Assembly: GCF_015222005.1 (NCBI RefSeq) | Contig: NZ_JADFFL010000005.1 | Coordinates: 186,001 to 250,000 of the forward strand | Reading direction: 5' to 3' | DNA length: 64,000 nucleotides | From: Mucilaginibacter myungsuensis | GTDB taxonomy: Bacteria > Bacteroidota > Bacteroidia > Sphingobacteriales > Sphingobacteriaceae | Shown: in pieces, positions 31,088 through 40,555 of the stretch | How positions within the stretch are numbered: position 1 is the stretch's first letter | How the letters are laid out: every line of letters starts with the position of its first letter | Made by a program: the position numbers and the translations under genes | Notes under the pieces: generated by a model | Seen by the model: only the letters and a program-made list of their open reading frames with translations | Told to the model about the DNA's origin: nothing | Database searches by the model: none

Positions 31088-32422
31088 ATGAAAAAAATGA
31101 TACTAAACAGTGTCCTGGCCACGCTTTGCCTTTTTTCCAGCGCAAGCGCACAGGACAGCCCCAACAGCCCCCTGACGATCGGTGACCGCCTGCCGGACCT
31201 CACGATCACCAATGTCCAGCATTATAAAACCCCGACCCTTAAACTATCCGCCTTCAAAGGCAAAGCCATCATCATTGACTTTTGGGCCACCTGGTGCGCC
31301 CCCTGTGTGAAGATGGTACCTAAGATGGATTCCCTGCAAACCAAATATGCGGATCAGTTACAATTCATATCGGTCAGTACACAGCCCGCCGCAACGGTGA
31401 ACGCCTTTTATAAACGCATCGAGCAGCAACAAAAATTTCAGATAACGGTACCGTCGGTCACCGATGACCGCGCGCTATCTGCACTGTTCCCTTACCAATA
31501 CCTGCCGCACTACGTGTGGATCAACAAAAAAGGCATCGTAACGAACTTTAGCAGCTTCGAACAGGTGGATGATGAAACTATTGCGGCCTACCTGAAAGGC
31601 ATCAATCCCGAACAAAAAGAAATGCCGGAGGTCACCGAGGTTATTTACGATAAAAGCAAACCCTTGTTTTTGGGCGGCAATGGTGGAGAGCCCAACAAGC
31701 TTTTTGCCCACAGCTTCCTCAGTGACTATATGCCCGGATTAGAGGTCGGCACGACGGTAAAGGTGGATTCCATCAACGGGATCAAGATCAGTGCCCGGAA
31801 TCAATCCATTTCGCAATTGATGGAGACCGCGTATGGGAATGGTATGAAATTCATGGGAGAGCATAACGTCATTTACGAGGTGAAAGACAAAATAAAACTC
31901 ACCACCGAATTATATGGGCAACCTTATCTCAACTGGTTACAGAGTGGCGTGGGGTACTGTTACGAACTACATTTTCCACCAGCCTTGATCGATTCCGCAT
32001 ACCATCGAATGCGACAGGATATGGAACTTTACTTTCCGCAATACCAGGCGCGCGTAGAAAAGCGGGCGACGAAATGCCTGGTATTGAAACGTACTTCAGG
32101 TATTGAAAAATTTAAAAGCAAAGGTGGCGGAGCAAGTGTGGAAATAGATCCCGTTCATGTGAAGATAAGAAACAGCTTTCTATTTCAGTTAACCATGCAA
32201 ATGGGCATGAGAAATGCGGACTTGACGGTCGTCGATGGTACCGGCTACCAAGGCCGTGTTGATCTTGATATCGATGCCGCTTTAAATAACATTGATGCCA
32301 TCAATAAAGAGTTGGCAAAATATGACCTCCGTTTCGAACAGGAAGAAAGGAAGGCTGACTTCCTCATTATCCGTGATCATCCAGCGGCAGTGACGAATAC
32401 TATAAAAGGAGGCACAAGATGA
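31088..32422 (+). CDS. TlpA-like thiol-disulfide protein with C-terminal extension
   Basis: Exported protein of 444 residues with a signal peptide ending near ASAQ (about residue 22). Residues 28-175 are a TlpA/AhpC-TSA thioredoxin domain with active site WCAPC at 69-73 (FWATWCAPCVKMVPKM) and the cis-proline loop in YLPHYVW. The C-terminal 260 residues resemble the soil-bacterium DUF3738 type domain (ISQLMETAYGNGMKFMGEHN, FLFQLTMQMGMRNADLTVVD). The last four bases overlap the SusC gene. In Bacteroidota such proteins are commonly coupled to SusC/SusD systems and probably handle disulfides in exported partners. Confidence 0.88.
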   Translation: MKKMILNSVLATLCLFSSASAQDSPNSPLTIGDRLPDLTITNVQHYKTPTLKLSAFKGKAIIIDFWATWCAPCVKMVPKMDSLQTKYADQLQFISVSTQPAATVNAFYKRIEQQQKFQITVPSVTDDRALSALFPYQYLPHYVWINKKGIVTNFSSFEQVDDETIAAYLKGINPEQKEMPEVTEVIYDKSKPLFLGGNGGEPNKLFAHSFLSDYMPGLEVGTTVKVDSINGIKISARNQSISQLMETAYGNGMKFMGEHNVIYEVKDKIKLTTELYGQPYLNWLQSGVGYCYELHFPPALIDSAYHRMRQDMELYFPQYQARVEKRATKCLVLKRTSGIEKFKSKGGGASVEIDPVHVKIRNSFLFQLTMQMGMRNADLTVVDGTGYQGRVDLDIDAALNNIDAINKELAKYDLRFEQEERKADFLIIRDHPAAVTNTIKGGTR

Positions 32423-35400
32423 AAATATATATATTTCTTTGGCTCACACTCATTATTTCGGTACCGGTCTTCGCCCAGCAAAACTATAATGTGACCGGCA
32501 CGGTAAGCAGTAGCGATGGTCAGATGCTTCCCGGCTCGACGATCAGCCTTCCCGCACTGAAAAAAAGCGTTGTAACCAATGCAGAAGGAAAATTCACCAT
32601 CAATGTGCCGGCTGGCAAAACAATCGTCATCGTGACCTTCATTGGCTATGATACGACGTCCTATATCATCGATCCGCAAAGATCGCTGCAGATCTCCATC
32701 GTCATGCGGTCAAAGGAGACCAGCCTCAAAGAGGTCACCGTCAGCACCGGTTACCAGAACCTGCCGAGGGAACGCGCTACCGGCTCCTTTTCCCGGGTGG
32801 ACAGTTCGCTGCTCCAGCGGCGCATCAGTACCGATGTATTGAGCCGCCTGGAAGATAATGTGCCGGGATTAAGTTTTAACCGCAGTGCCACGGCAGGCGG
32901 CGTGAACAACCCGATCAGTATCCGGGGGCGCAGTACGCTCTTTGCCAATGCCAACCCGCTGATCGTGCTGGACAATTTCCCGTATGAAGGTGATGTATCT
33001 GCCATCAACCCTAATGATATCGAAAGCGTAACGGTGCTGAAAGATGCCGCCGCAGCCTCCATCTGGGGGGCCAGGGCCGGTAACGGTGTGATCGTGATCA
33101 CCACCCGAAAAGGCAAACGCAACCAGGCACCTACAGTTGCAGTGAGTTCCAACATCACCGTCGGCGAAAAGCCTGACCTGTACGCACAACCCAGGATCAG
33201 CACGGCCGACTACATCGAACTGGAAAAAACATTGTTCGCCAAAAACTACTTTCAGAGCGACGAAAGATCGGCGAATCATCCTGCGCTGTCCCCGGTGGTC
33301 GAACTGCTCATCGCGCAGCGGGACGGTAAACTCAGCGCCACCGAAGCCCAGCAACAGATCGAAGCCCTCAAAGGCCGGGACCTTCGGGATGACTACAGCC
33401 GCTACCTGTATCAGAAAAGCGTGAACCAGCAATATGCCCTGCAAGTGACGGGCGGCTCGGATGATCAAAGCTATCATTTGTCGGCGGGCCTGGACCGGAA
33501 CCAAAGTAACCTGGTGCGCAATGACCTGTCAAGAGCCACGGTGAACGCCGGCAATACGATCTGGCTGCTCAACAAGCGCCTGTCCCTGAGTGGTGACATC
33601 CTGTTCAGCCGCCAGCGTACCAGCAATAATAACCCCGGCACGCTTTTCTGGAACGGTGGACAACGGCTTTATCCCTATGCCAGGCTGACCAGTAACAAAG
33701 GCGATCCGGCGGCGGTCACCAAAGACTTTCGCTTATCGTATCTGCAAGGCGCAGAACAATCGGGGCTGAATGACTGGCAATACCGCCCGCTAGAAGACCT
33801 GGCACTGGCCAATAACACGAATACGGCACAGAACCTGCGGATCAGTACCGGGCTGGGCTACCGGATCATTACAGGACTGAACCTGCAACTGAAATATTTG
33901 TATGAGCATCGCGGCATCACCGGGGAGAACCTGCAAAGTGCAGCCAGCTATTTCGCACGAGACCTGGTCAACCGCTACAGTTCGGTCAACGCCGATGGAA
34001 CGATCAACCGCCCGGTACCTTCCGGCGGTATCTTCACCGGTGAGCAAAGCAATGCCCAGACCCATTATGTACGTGGTCAATTGGATTATAACCGGCAATT
34101 CGGTACCCGGAGCGAATTGAGCCTGTTGGCGGGTTATGAGTTGCGCCACATCGGCACCGAGGGCCGTACTTTCCGTTACTATGGCTATGACGAGGAGCAC
34201 GGAACGAGCCAACCAGTAGACTATGTGTCGAACTTTCCTTACTTCTACAATCCGAACTCATCGGGCCGCATACCCAACGTGGAAAAGAGCAACCTGCTCA
34301 CCGATAATTTTGTGTCCTGGTTCAGCAACGCTTCCTGGTCGTATGACGGAAAATATATCATTTCAGGCAGTGCGCGGTTCGACCGTTCTAATTTATTCGG
34401 GGTGAATACCAACCAGAAAGGCGTACCGCTATGGTCAGCCGGACTGGCCTGGGACGTGGCCAAAGAAAGTTTTTACAAAGCAGACTGGCTGCCCTCACTG
34501 AAACTACGTGCTACATATGGGGTGAGCGGCAACCTGGAAAGAACATTGTCCGCCTACACGACGGCCAACTATTACGGTGGTGCCGGGCAATATACCGGCT
34601 ATCCTTTCGCCAGTATCGCCAACCCGCCAAACCCCGATCTTCGCTGGGAACGGATCAGGATGTTCAATGTCGGGCTGGACTTCGCCACGAAAGGCAGCAG
34701 AATTTCAGGCAGCGTGGAGTATTACCGAAAAAAAGGCACCGATATCATCGGTGACGCGCCATACCCGGCCTCGTCCGGGATCATTACCTTCCGTGGCAAT
34801 ACGGCTCAGACGCAGGGTAACGGGATCGATGTCAATCTGACCGGGCGGATCATCGAACAGCAAAAGATCACCTGGCTATCGACGCTGCTGGTTAGCCACG
34901 CCACCGATAAGGTCACCCGGTTTTTGCTCAAGTCATCCGCCAGCGCTTATGTGCAGCAAAATATTCCGGTGGAAGGCAAACCACTTTACGGGATCTACAG
35001 CTATGCCTGGGCTGGGCTCGACCCGAATACGGGTGATCCGCAGGGCATGCTGGACGGCGCGGTCAGCAACAACTACAGCGCAATTTTAGGGAACACGCCG
35101 GATGAACAGGTAATCTATCATGGTGCTGCAAGACCGACCTGGTTCGGTGCCTGGCGCAATACCGTGCGCTGGAAACAGTTGACGCTCTCGGCCTCGGTAA
35201 GCTATCGGCTCGGGTATTATTTCCGGCTCAACTCGATCATTTATGGCAGTGATATGGGGCTGGCCAACGGTCATGGCGACTATGCGCGGCGCTGGCAAAA
35301 GACCGGTGACGAGACCGGTACGAATGTGCCATCAGCCCCTCAGAGCCGGAACAACGGCCGCGACCTGTTCTATACGTACTCCTCGGCCCTGGTCGAGAAA

Positions 35401-35610
35401 GGCGATCATGTCCGGCTGCAGGACGCCAGACTGTCCTGGCAACCCGGCACGCGTTTGACAAATCGCTGGACCAGCCGTGCTGAAGTATTCCTTTACGCCA
35501 ACAATATCGGCCTGCTCTGGAAAGCAACGAAAGTGGATATTGACCCGGACTGGGCCTACCAGACCCCGCCGTTCGCATTATCCGCAGGCATCAGTTTAAC
35601 CTTTAAATAA
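32419..35610 (+). CDS. SusC/RagA-family TonB-linked outer-membrane transporter
   Basis: Protein of 1063 residues. A signal peptide (about 1-20, ending VFAQQ) is followed by a CarboxypepD_reg-like domain (NVTGTVSSSDGQMLPGSTIS, about 24-110), the TonB plug (SIRGRSTLFANANPLIVLDN and IESVTVLKDAAAASIWGARA), and a 22-strand type barrel ending in LSAGISLTFK with a terminal aromatic residue. It works with the SusD-like lipoprotein downstream (6 bp gap) to import a large substrate, polysaccharide or peptide. No glycoside hydrolase is nearby, so the substrate cannot be assigned; pairing with a TlpA protein is more typical of peptide or cofactor uptake. Confidence 0.95.
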   Translation: MKIYIFLWLTLIISVPVFAQQNYNVTGTVSSSDGQMLPGSTISLPALKKSVVTNAEGKFTINVPAGKTIVIVTFIGYDTTSYIIDPQRSLQISIVMRSKETSLKEVTVSTGYQNLPRERATGSFSRVDSSLLQRRISTDVLSRLEDNVPGLSFNRSATAGGVNNPISIRGRSTLFANANPLIVLDNFPYEGDVSAINPNDIESVTVLKDAAAASIWGARAGNGVIVITTRKGKRNQAPTVAVSSNITVGEKPDLYAQPRISTADYIELEKTLFAKNYFQSDERSANHPALSPVVELLIAQRDGKLSATEAQQQIEALKGRDLRDDYSRYLYQKSVNQQYALQVTGGSDDQSYHLSAGLDRNQSNLVRNDLSRATVNAGNTIWLLNKRLSLSGDILFSRQRTSNNNPGTLFWNGGQRLYPYARLTSNKGDPAAVTKDFRLSYLQGAEQSGLNDWQYRPLEDLALANNTNTAQNLRISTGLGYRIITGLNLQLKYLYEHRGITGENLQSAASYFARDLVNRYSSVNADGTINRPVPSGGIFTGEQSNAQTHYVRGQLDYNRQFGTRSELSLLAGYELRHIGTEGRTFRYYGYDEEHGTSQPVDYVSNFPYFYNPNSSGRIPNVEKSNLLTDNFVSWFSNASWSYDGKYIISGSARFDRSNLFGVNTNQKGVPLWSAGLAWDVAKESFYKADWLPSLKLRATYGVSGNLERTLSAYTTANYYGGAGQYTGYPFASIANPPNPDLRWERIRMFNVGLDFATKGSRISGSVEYYRKKGTDIIGDAPYPASSGIITFRGNTAQTQGNGIDVNLTGRIIEQQKITWLSTLLVSHATDKVTRFLLKSSASAYVQQNIPVEGKPLYGIYSYAWAGLDPNTGDPQGMLDGAVSNNYSAILGNTPDEQVIYHGAARPTWFGAWRNTVRWKQLTLSASVSYRLGYYFRLNSIIYGSDMGLANGHGDYARRWQKTGDETGTNVPSAPQSRNNGRDLFYTYSSALVEKGDHVRLQDARLSWQPGTRLTNRWTSRAEVFLYANNIGLLWKATKVDIDPDWAYQTPPFALSAGISLTFK

Positions 35611-35616
35611 AAGCAA

Positions 35617-36999
35617 ATGAAGTATATACATCATATCCTGCTCTGTGTCATTCTGATTCTGATCCTGACACTGAGCCTGACCTCTTGCCAAAAGGAATTC
35701 CTCGACAAGAAACCTAATAAGGCGCTGCTGGTGCCGACCACGCTGAGCGACTTCCAGGCTTTACTGGATAACAGCAACACGATGAATTACGCTCCCGGCA
35801 TGAATATCATCGCCTCCGATGACCTGGATAATACGGCTGACGGACTTGATCAGGTAGAACTGCCTCTGGAGAAAAATGCTTTCCTATGGGCGGCAGATAT
35901 CTATGAAGGTCTGCCCATTACCCCGGACTGGGATACACCGTACCAGCAGATATTTTATGCCAACGTTGTACTGAACGGGCTTCAAGACCTGGAGCAAACC
36001 AGCAGCCAGGCAAAACAATTGAAAGGCAGCGCCCTGTTCTATCGCAGTTTCGCTTTGTACCAGTTACTACAGTTGTTCGCCAAGCCCTATGCCCCGGCGA
36101 CCGCAGCAACTGACCCGGGCGTACCCGTTCCGGTCACCGCGAACGTCAGTAACCGGCCGGGCCGGGGAACCGTCGCAGCGGCCTACCGGCAATTGATCGC
36201 AGATCTGCAAACCGCTGCGACCTTACTGCCGCAGGTAAATGGCCTACCGACCCGCCCGACCCAGGCTTCAGCCTATGGCTTGCTGGCGAGGACTTACCTA
36301 ACGATGCAGGAATACGAACAGGCAGCGAATGCTGCAAACGAATGCCTGAAGCTCAATGACCGGTTATTGGACTACAATGATCTCGACGCCAGTTCGGGAG
36401 GATCATTGCCGGTGGGCATCATGGGCAGCAACCCGGAAATATTGTTCTATGCATTCAACCTCTATTCCTGCTATTTTCTGCCCTCTACTGTAGTCGAAGC
36501 AGAACTGGCCAACAGTTATACGACAAATGACCTTCGTAAAACGCTGCTGATCGAGCAGAACGGAGCGGACCGTAATTTTAAAGGAAGTTATACTGGCGAT
36601 CTTTTTTCTTATGGCATGTTTGCCGGGCTGGCCACGGATGAGCTCTATCTGACCAGAGCGGAAGCTTTTGCACGTACCAACCGGATAGCGGATGCCCTGA
36701 AAGACCTGAACCTGTTGCGGAGCAGACGGTATCAAAGCGGCACAATCAACCCGGTTACGGTTACCGACCCTGAACAGGTGCTCAGGCTGATACTGACAGA
36801 GCGCAGAAAAGAATTGCTTACCAGAGGTACCCGCTGGACGGACCTGCGCCGCCTAAATCAGGACAGCCGCTTCGCCGTCACACTCAAACGTGATATAGAC
36901 GTTACGGAATACACGTTGTTACCCCATTCGCTGCGGTATCTTTTTCCAATTCCGGATAATGAGATCAATATCAGCGGCATTACGCAGAATCCGAGATAA
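35617..36999 (+). CDS. RagB/SusD-family nutrient-binding lipoprotein
   Basis: Protein of 460 residues with a lipoprotein signal (hydrophobic core LCVILILILTLSLTSC, lipidated cysteine at 24). After it comes the typical FLDKKPNKALLVPTTLSDFQ, then tetratricopeptide-like helices (FYRSFALYQLLQLFAKPY, ASAYGLLARTYLTMQEYEQA) and the SusD C-terminal region with ERRKELLTRGTRWTDLRRL and FPIPDNEIN. It caps the SusC barrel at the cell surface. Last gene of the operon; a small hairpin AAACCC-GGAA-GGGTTT at 37122-37137 may end the transcript. Confidence 0.95.
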   Translation: MKYIHHILLCVILILILTLSLTSCQKEFLDKKPNKALLVPTTLSDFQALLDNSNTMNYAPGMNIIASDDLDNTADGLDQVELPLEKNAFLWAADIYEGLPITPDWDTPYQQIFYANVVLNGLQDLEQTSSQAKQLKGSALFYRSFALYQLLQLFAKPYAPATAATDPGVPVPVTANVSNRPGRGTVAAAYRQLIADLQTAATLLPQVNGLPTRPTQASAYGLLARTYLTMQEYEQAANAANECLKLNDRLLDYNDLDASSGGSLPVGIMGSNPEILFYAFNLYSCYFLPSTVVEAELANSYTTNDLRKTLLIEQNGADRNFKGSYTGDLFSYGMFAGLATDELYLTRAEAFARTNRIADALKDLNLLRSRRYQSGTINPVTVTDPEQVLRLILTERRKELLTRGTRWTDLRRLNQDSRFAVTLKRDIDVTEYTLLPHSLRYLFPIPDNEINISGITQNPR

Positions 37000-37557
37000 T
37001 CGCATAACAAGGGTTGGTGATCAGCCGGACCGGGTGTCCAGGTACATAAAAACTTAATACCCAACATTGATATTCCTATTTCAAAAAAAATCTATTATTG
37101 TTTGAACTGTGGGTATGTTGTAAACCCGGAAGGGTTTTCAATATATCCACGGTTACTTAAGTCGTCTTACACCAGCACCATTGACAGAGCAACACAAATT
37201 TTGAAAGATGTTATGATAAAAAGAAGGCTTTGTGCCCATAACCGCAGCAATCATGTCCGGTTGAGAATGTCGTGAACAAGCGCGCAAGCAAAGACGCGTT
37301 TACCTTGATAACGAGTTGTCTAACATCAAACGCTATCCGTTGATCTCCATTTCTGGATCATGAATCGCAAGGACATGTCTTTCATGAAGTGGTAGCACCA
37401 TGAATATCATTTTTGATATCGTCGCATTGCGCCTTCGTTAGGCCGCTGCGGTGGGATACATTGCCGTCTATGCTAACGGTAGAGCCTCCGGTTGATCCGG
37501 GATTCTAGTATAAGGGATTTTCTAAAGTACTCGGTTTAGTTCGGCATGAAATCAATC
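37000..37557. other. Intergenic region after SusD with no supported gene
   Basis: About 550 bp. Beside the weak hairpin at 37122-37137 I see only short broken frames, for example DNELSNIKRYPLISISGS near 37310-37365, which might be a protein remnant. Nothing here supports a gene call. Confidence 0.5.
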
Positions 37558-37594
37558 AAAAGTCCGTCTCAGTTATATCCTGAGACGGACTTTT
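37558..37594 (-). terminator. Perfect 15-bp terminator hairpin
   Basis: AAAAGTCCGTCTCAG (37558-37572) and CTGAGACGGACTTTT (37580-37594) pair without mismatch around a 7-base loop. The A and T ends give a T-tract in either direction. It lies right after the stop of the minus-strand small secreted protein. Confidence 0.85.
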
Positions 37595-37596
37595 AT

Positions 37597-37881
37597 TTAG
37601 TTGCTGAAGCCGTTAGGCACATCGATGGAAACAGCATGGCTGATGGCATCGTTATAGCTACTGGCGGTATTTGGATCGTAGGTGGCATCAAAGGTTGCCT
37701 TACAAACCCGGTTGGAAAGAGTACACGAGTTGGACAGGTTCATCGTTGACCAGACGTTTGAGGAATTACGTTTCCACTGCTGGGTAGCCTGTTTTGCAGG
37801 CTTGTGCACATTAGAAGCAAAGGCGGCAGATACACCTACAAATAAACCTGCTAAAGCTAAATTCATTTTCATGGTACGCAT
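37597..37881 (-). CDS. Small secreted protein (DUF6520-like)
   Basis: Protein of 94 residues from the in-frame ATG at 37881 (MRTMKMNLALAGLFVGVSAA), which gives a clean signal peptide cut after AFA. The frame is open to 37902. The mature part is short, with two cysteines (NSCTLSNRVCKATFD) that could form a disulfide. Similar small secreted proteins occur beside MauE-like membrane proteins in Bacteroidota. Role unknown. Confidence 0.7.
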   Translation of the reverse strand: MRTMKMNLALAGLFVGVSAAFASNVHKPAKQATQQWKRNSSNVWSTMNLSNSCTLSNRVCKATFDATYDPNTASSYNDAISHAVSIDVPNGFSN

Positions 37882-38020
37882 AATGATGTATGCTTTATTC
37901 AATCAAAAAGCACAAAAAACTTTGGTTTAATATTAATTTGATTTTACTACTCTTGTCGATGGTAGATGTGAACGGCGGACGGTGATCATTTTCGAAAACG
38001 GTCAGCGGCAGAAAGGATAA

Positions 38021-38458
38021 TTATATTTGCGGAGACCTCCTTTCTCTGATGCTCCAACGTATGCCGAGAAAACTGATCAGCGTAAAGAAAAGATTGAATA
38101 GCAAATGCGTAGTCCAACCCATGGATCTGAGTACCCCGCCACATGAGCATGGTGTCCTGTCATAATAGCCCGCAATCACAAGTAGGATATAGGTCGTAAA
38201 TAATACCATCAGCAGGAAAGAGATCATTAACCCTGTAAGCCTGGTTCTTTGAAAAAGTATCAGTACCGCCGTTACGATCTCTAATGCAGGCAAGGTTGTT
38301 ATCAGCAGGTCAGCCAGCCAGGCGGGAAATTCCTGATTGTACATTTGCTCGCGAAAAGCCTGCATATCAAGCAATTTGCTTACGGCTGTATAAACGAATA
38401 ATAAGATCAGTAAAGCACTGATCATCTCGATGGCTAAGGTTCGTCTGAGATAGTACAT
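38021..38458 (-). CDS. MauE/DoxX-type redox membrane protein
   Basis: Protein of 145 residues from ATG 38458, four hydrophobic segments (about 10-30, 47-66, 74-95 and 116-137). The pair TPCSCGGVLRSMGW between segments 3 and 4 is the typical MauE-like CxCGG signature, suggesting exchange of electrons with a periplasmic thiol partner. The adjacent small secreted protein with two cysteines is a natural candidate partner. Confidence 0.85.
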   Translation of the reverse strand: MYYLRRTLAIEMISALLILLFVYTAVSKLLDMQAFREQMYNQEFPAWLADLLITTLPALEIVTAVLILFQRTRLTGLMISFLLMVLFTTYILLVIAGYYDRTPCSCGGVLRSMGWTTHLLFNLFFTLISFLGIRWSIRERRSPQI

Positions 38459-38540
38459 ACCCAAATCTACCTACGACCTCAAATTTTTACAGATAAAGGC
38501 AATTACGAGTTTGGTGGAAAAAGATCACCATTTTCTGTGA

Positions 38541-39107
38541 TCAATTCTCTTTTCCGATCAACCTGCTCAGGTTTTCACGGGTCATATTCAGATATGATGC
38601 AATAAATTTCAACGGGACTTCCCGGAAAATCATCGGGTGAGCTTTTCTGAAATCCCGGTAGCGTTCCTCGGCGCTCTTCGACAAAAGGCGGCTTTTAAAC
38701 AGTTCAGTAGCCCGGTATTTTGCGATAAAATATCTGATCAGTTCATCACCTTCGGGATATTGTCTGATCGCGGGAATTTCGGCATAACGCACTGTTAGCG
38801 CACGGGTAAGTTGCAATGCCTCCACGTAATGATCGATCTGATGCGAAAGATAGCCCTCCCAAAAGAACAATAGTTCGCCGGGCAGATAGAAGGCTTCTGT
38901 TATTTGTTTACCCTGGTCGTTAAAATAATAAGTACGTACGATACCAGATGCGGTCAGCCACATACGATGATGCTGGTTACCCGGCGAGTCGATGATCTGA
39001 TGAGGTTGATAGGTCTCTTCAACAAGAAGCGCAGATAATCTCTCCTGAAAAACGACCGACAAGCCCAGGGTTTTGTGTAATTCTGCAATGATCTCTGCTT
39101 TATTCAT
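38541..39107 (-). CDS. Crp/Fnr-family transcriptional regulator
   Basis: Protein of 188 residues from ATG 39107 (MNKAEIIAEL; the frame is open 60 bp further). An N-terminal cyclic-nucleotide-binding fold (MWLTASGIVRTYYFNDQGKQ, FYLPGELLFFWEGYL) is followed by a C-terminal helix-turn-helix (REVPLKFIASYLNMTRENLSRL), as in the many Bacteroidota Crp-like proteins that lack the cAMP-contacting arginine. Divergent from the PLP-dependent enzyme gene. Confidence 0.88.
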   Translation of the reverse strand: MNKAEIIAELHKTLGLSVVFQERLSALLVEETYQPHQIIDSPGNQHHRMWLTASGIVRTYYFNDQGKQITEAFYLPGELLFFWEGYLSHQIDHYVEALQLTRALTVRYAEIPAIRQYPEGDELIRYFIAKYRATELFKSRLLSKSAEERYRDFRKAHPMIFREVPLKFIASYLNMTRENLSRLIGKEN

Positions 39108-39287
39108 ATCGCTCAGTTTCGTGATGGGGCCAGGTCTGAAAAAACTCAAAGAAACAGCTGAAAACACCGCCAGGTGGTGACATAGAAAAATATAAAGCGA
39201 AGGTTAAATTTTTGTTAAAATAGTTCACCATGTCACCATTTCGGGCTTTTTTAACCAATAAGTTTATGTGTTTTTACGCCCTTACAC

Positions 39288-40544
39288 ATGACCATAGATT
39301 TTAAAAAAGCAAGTTTTAAAGACTTCGAGAACATTCCGGGATGGGATGCTTTTCAAACCGCTGATGAGTTTCAACGCTACCTTAATTTCCTCCGGGAAAA
39401 CGGCCATCTCAACTATCGCATAGAATCTCTCAGCCCGGTCGGGCCGGAGATGCAGCTGAGACTTCCAGGGAAAACATCAGCGACAAATGCGATCTGTCTG
39501 GTATCAAATGATTATCTCGGATTTAGCCAGCACCCTAAGATCAAAGAGGCGGTGATCAAAAGCATCAGGGAATTCGGAACAGGCTCCGGCGCTTCCCCGG
39601 CCATTGGCGGCCACTTCAGTTATCACCAAGAGTTGGAAGCAAGGATCGCCGCTTTCTACCGACGGCAGGATGCCATTTTATACACGACGGGCTATACGGC
39701 CAACAGTGCATCGTTGCAGTGCCTGCTGCATCCGGAAGACATCGCTATCCTGGATATGGCGGTTCACGCCAGTGTTTATGAGGGCTGCCTGAACACCAAC
39801 ACCAAACAATTCATTCATAATAATCTGGAACACCTTGAACAGATCCTCAAACTGTCAAAGGACAAGTACCGCACCAAGTTTGTCATCGTTGACGGCGTTT
39901 ACAGCCAGGACGGGGATATCGCGATCCTTGATGAGATCGCCAGTTTAACCCATCAATATGGAGGTTACCTCGTAGTAGATGATGCCCATGGGATCGGCGT
40001 AGTTGGCGAAACGGGCCGCGGCGTGATCGAAATGTTTAACCTGTTCGACCAGGTTGATATTATCACAGGCACGTTCAGCAAAGCACTGGGAAATATTGGC
40101 GGCTACGTGATCGCCAAAGCGGAAGTGGTCTACTACCTGAAATACCAATCCAAGCAGCATCTGTTCTCAACCACAGCAACACCGGCGATCGGTGGCATCA
40201 TCCGTGCCATTGAACTCATCGATGAGGAACCGCAATGGAAGGCAAGCCTATGGGATAATATCACCTATCTCAAAAGCGGGCTTATCTCACTGGGTTTCGA
40301 TGTTGGGACAACTGCGTCTGCGGTGATACCGGTCAAGATCGGCGAGATCGCGAAGACCCTTGAAGCTGGTAATCTGTTGCTGAAAGCAGGGGTTTATGCC
40401 AATCCTATTATGTATCCGGCAGTATCGAGAAAGAATGCCCGGATCAGAATGAACGTTATGGCTACCCATACCAAAGCACACCTGGACAAGGTGCTAAACG
40501 CATTTGCGGACATTGACCTTAAACTGAACCTTACATCCAAATAA
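39288..40544 (+). CDS. PLP-dependent alpha-oxoamine synthase (KBL/BioF/SPT-like)
   Basis: Protein of 418 residues of the aminotransferase class I/II fold, alpha-oxoamine synthase family, which condenses an amino acid with an acyl-CoA. Visible: VSNDYLGFSQHPKI, GTGSGASPAIGGHFSYHQEL, the pyridoxal phosphate contact VVDDAHGIGVVG and the Schiff-base lysine in TGTFSKALGNIGG. Product could be a 2-amino-3-ketobutyrate, 8-amino-7-oxononanoate or 3-ketosphinganine type compound; sequence alone does not decide. It is next to rteC, a pairing I recall in Sphingobacteriaceae elements. Confidence 0.88.
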   Translation: MTIDFKKASFKDFENIPGWDAFQTADEFQRYLNFLRENGHLNYRIESLSPVGPEMQLRLPGKTSATNAICLVSNDYLGFSQHPKIKEAVIKSIREFGTGSGASPAIGGHFSYHQELEARIAAFYRRQDAILYTTGYTANSASLQCLLHPEDIAILDMAVHASVYEGCLNTNTKQFIHNNLEHLEQILKLSKDKYRTKFVIVDGVYSQDGDIAILDEIASLTHQYGGYLVVDDAHGIGVVGETGRGVIEMFNLFDQVDIITGTFSKALGNIGGYVIAKAEVVYYLKYQSKQHLFSTTATPAIGGIIRAIELIDEEPQWKASLWDNITYLKSGLISLGFDVGTTASAVIPVKIGEIAKTLEAGNLLLKAGVYANPIMYPAVSRKNARIRMNVMATHTKAHLDKVLNAFADIDLKLNLTSK

Positions 40545-40555
40545 TCTACCTACCT

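Noticed and set aside
38461-38470. TAGATTTG promoter element right at the start of the MauE-like gene
   Set aside because: The RNA would start at or inside the ATG and no -33 element is at a proper distance, so I treat the match as chance.
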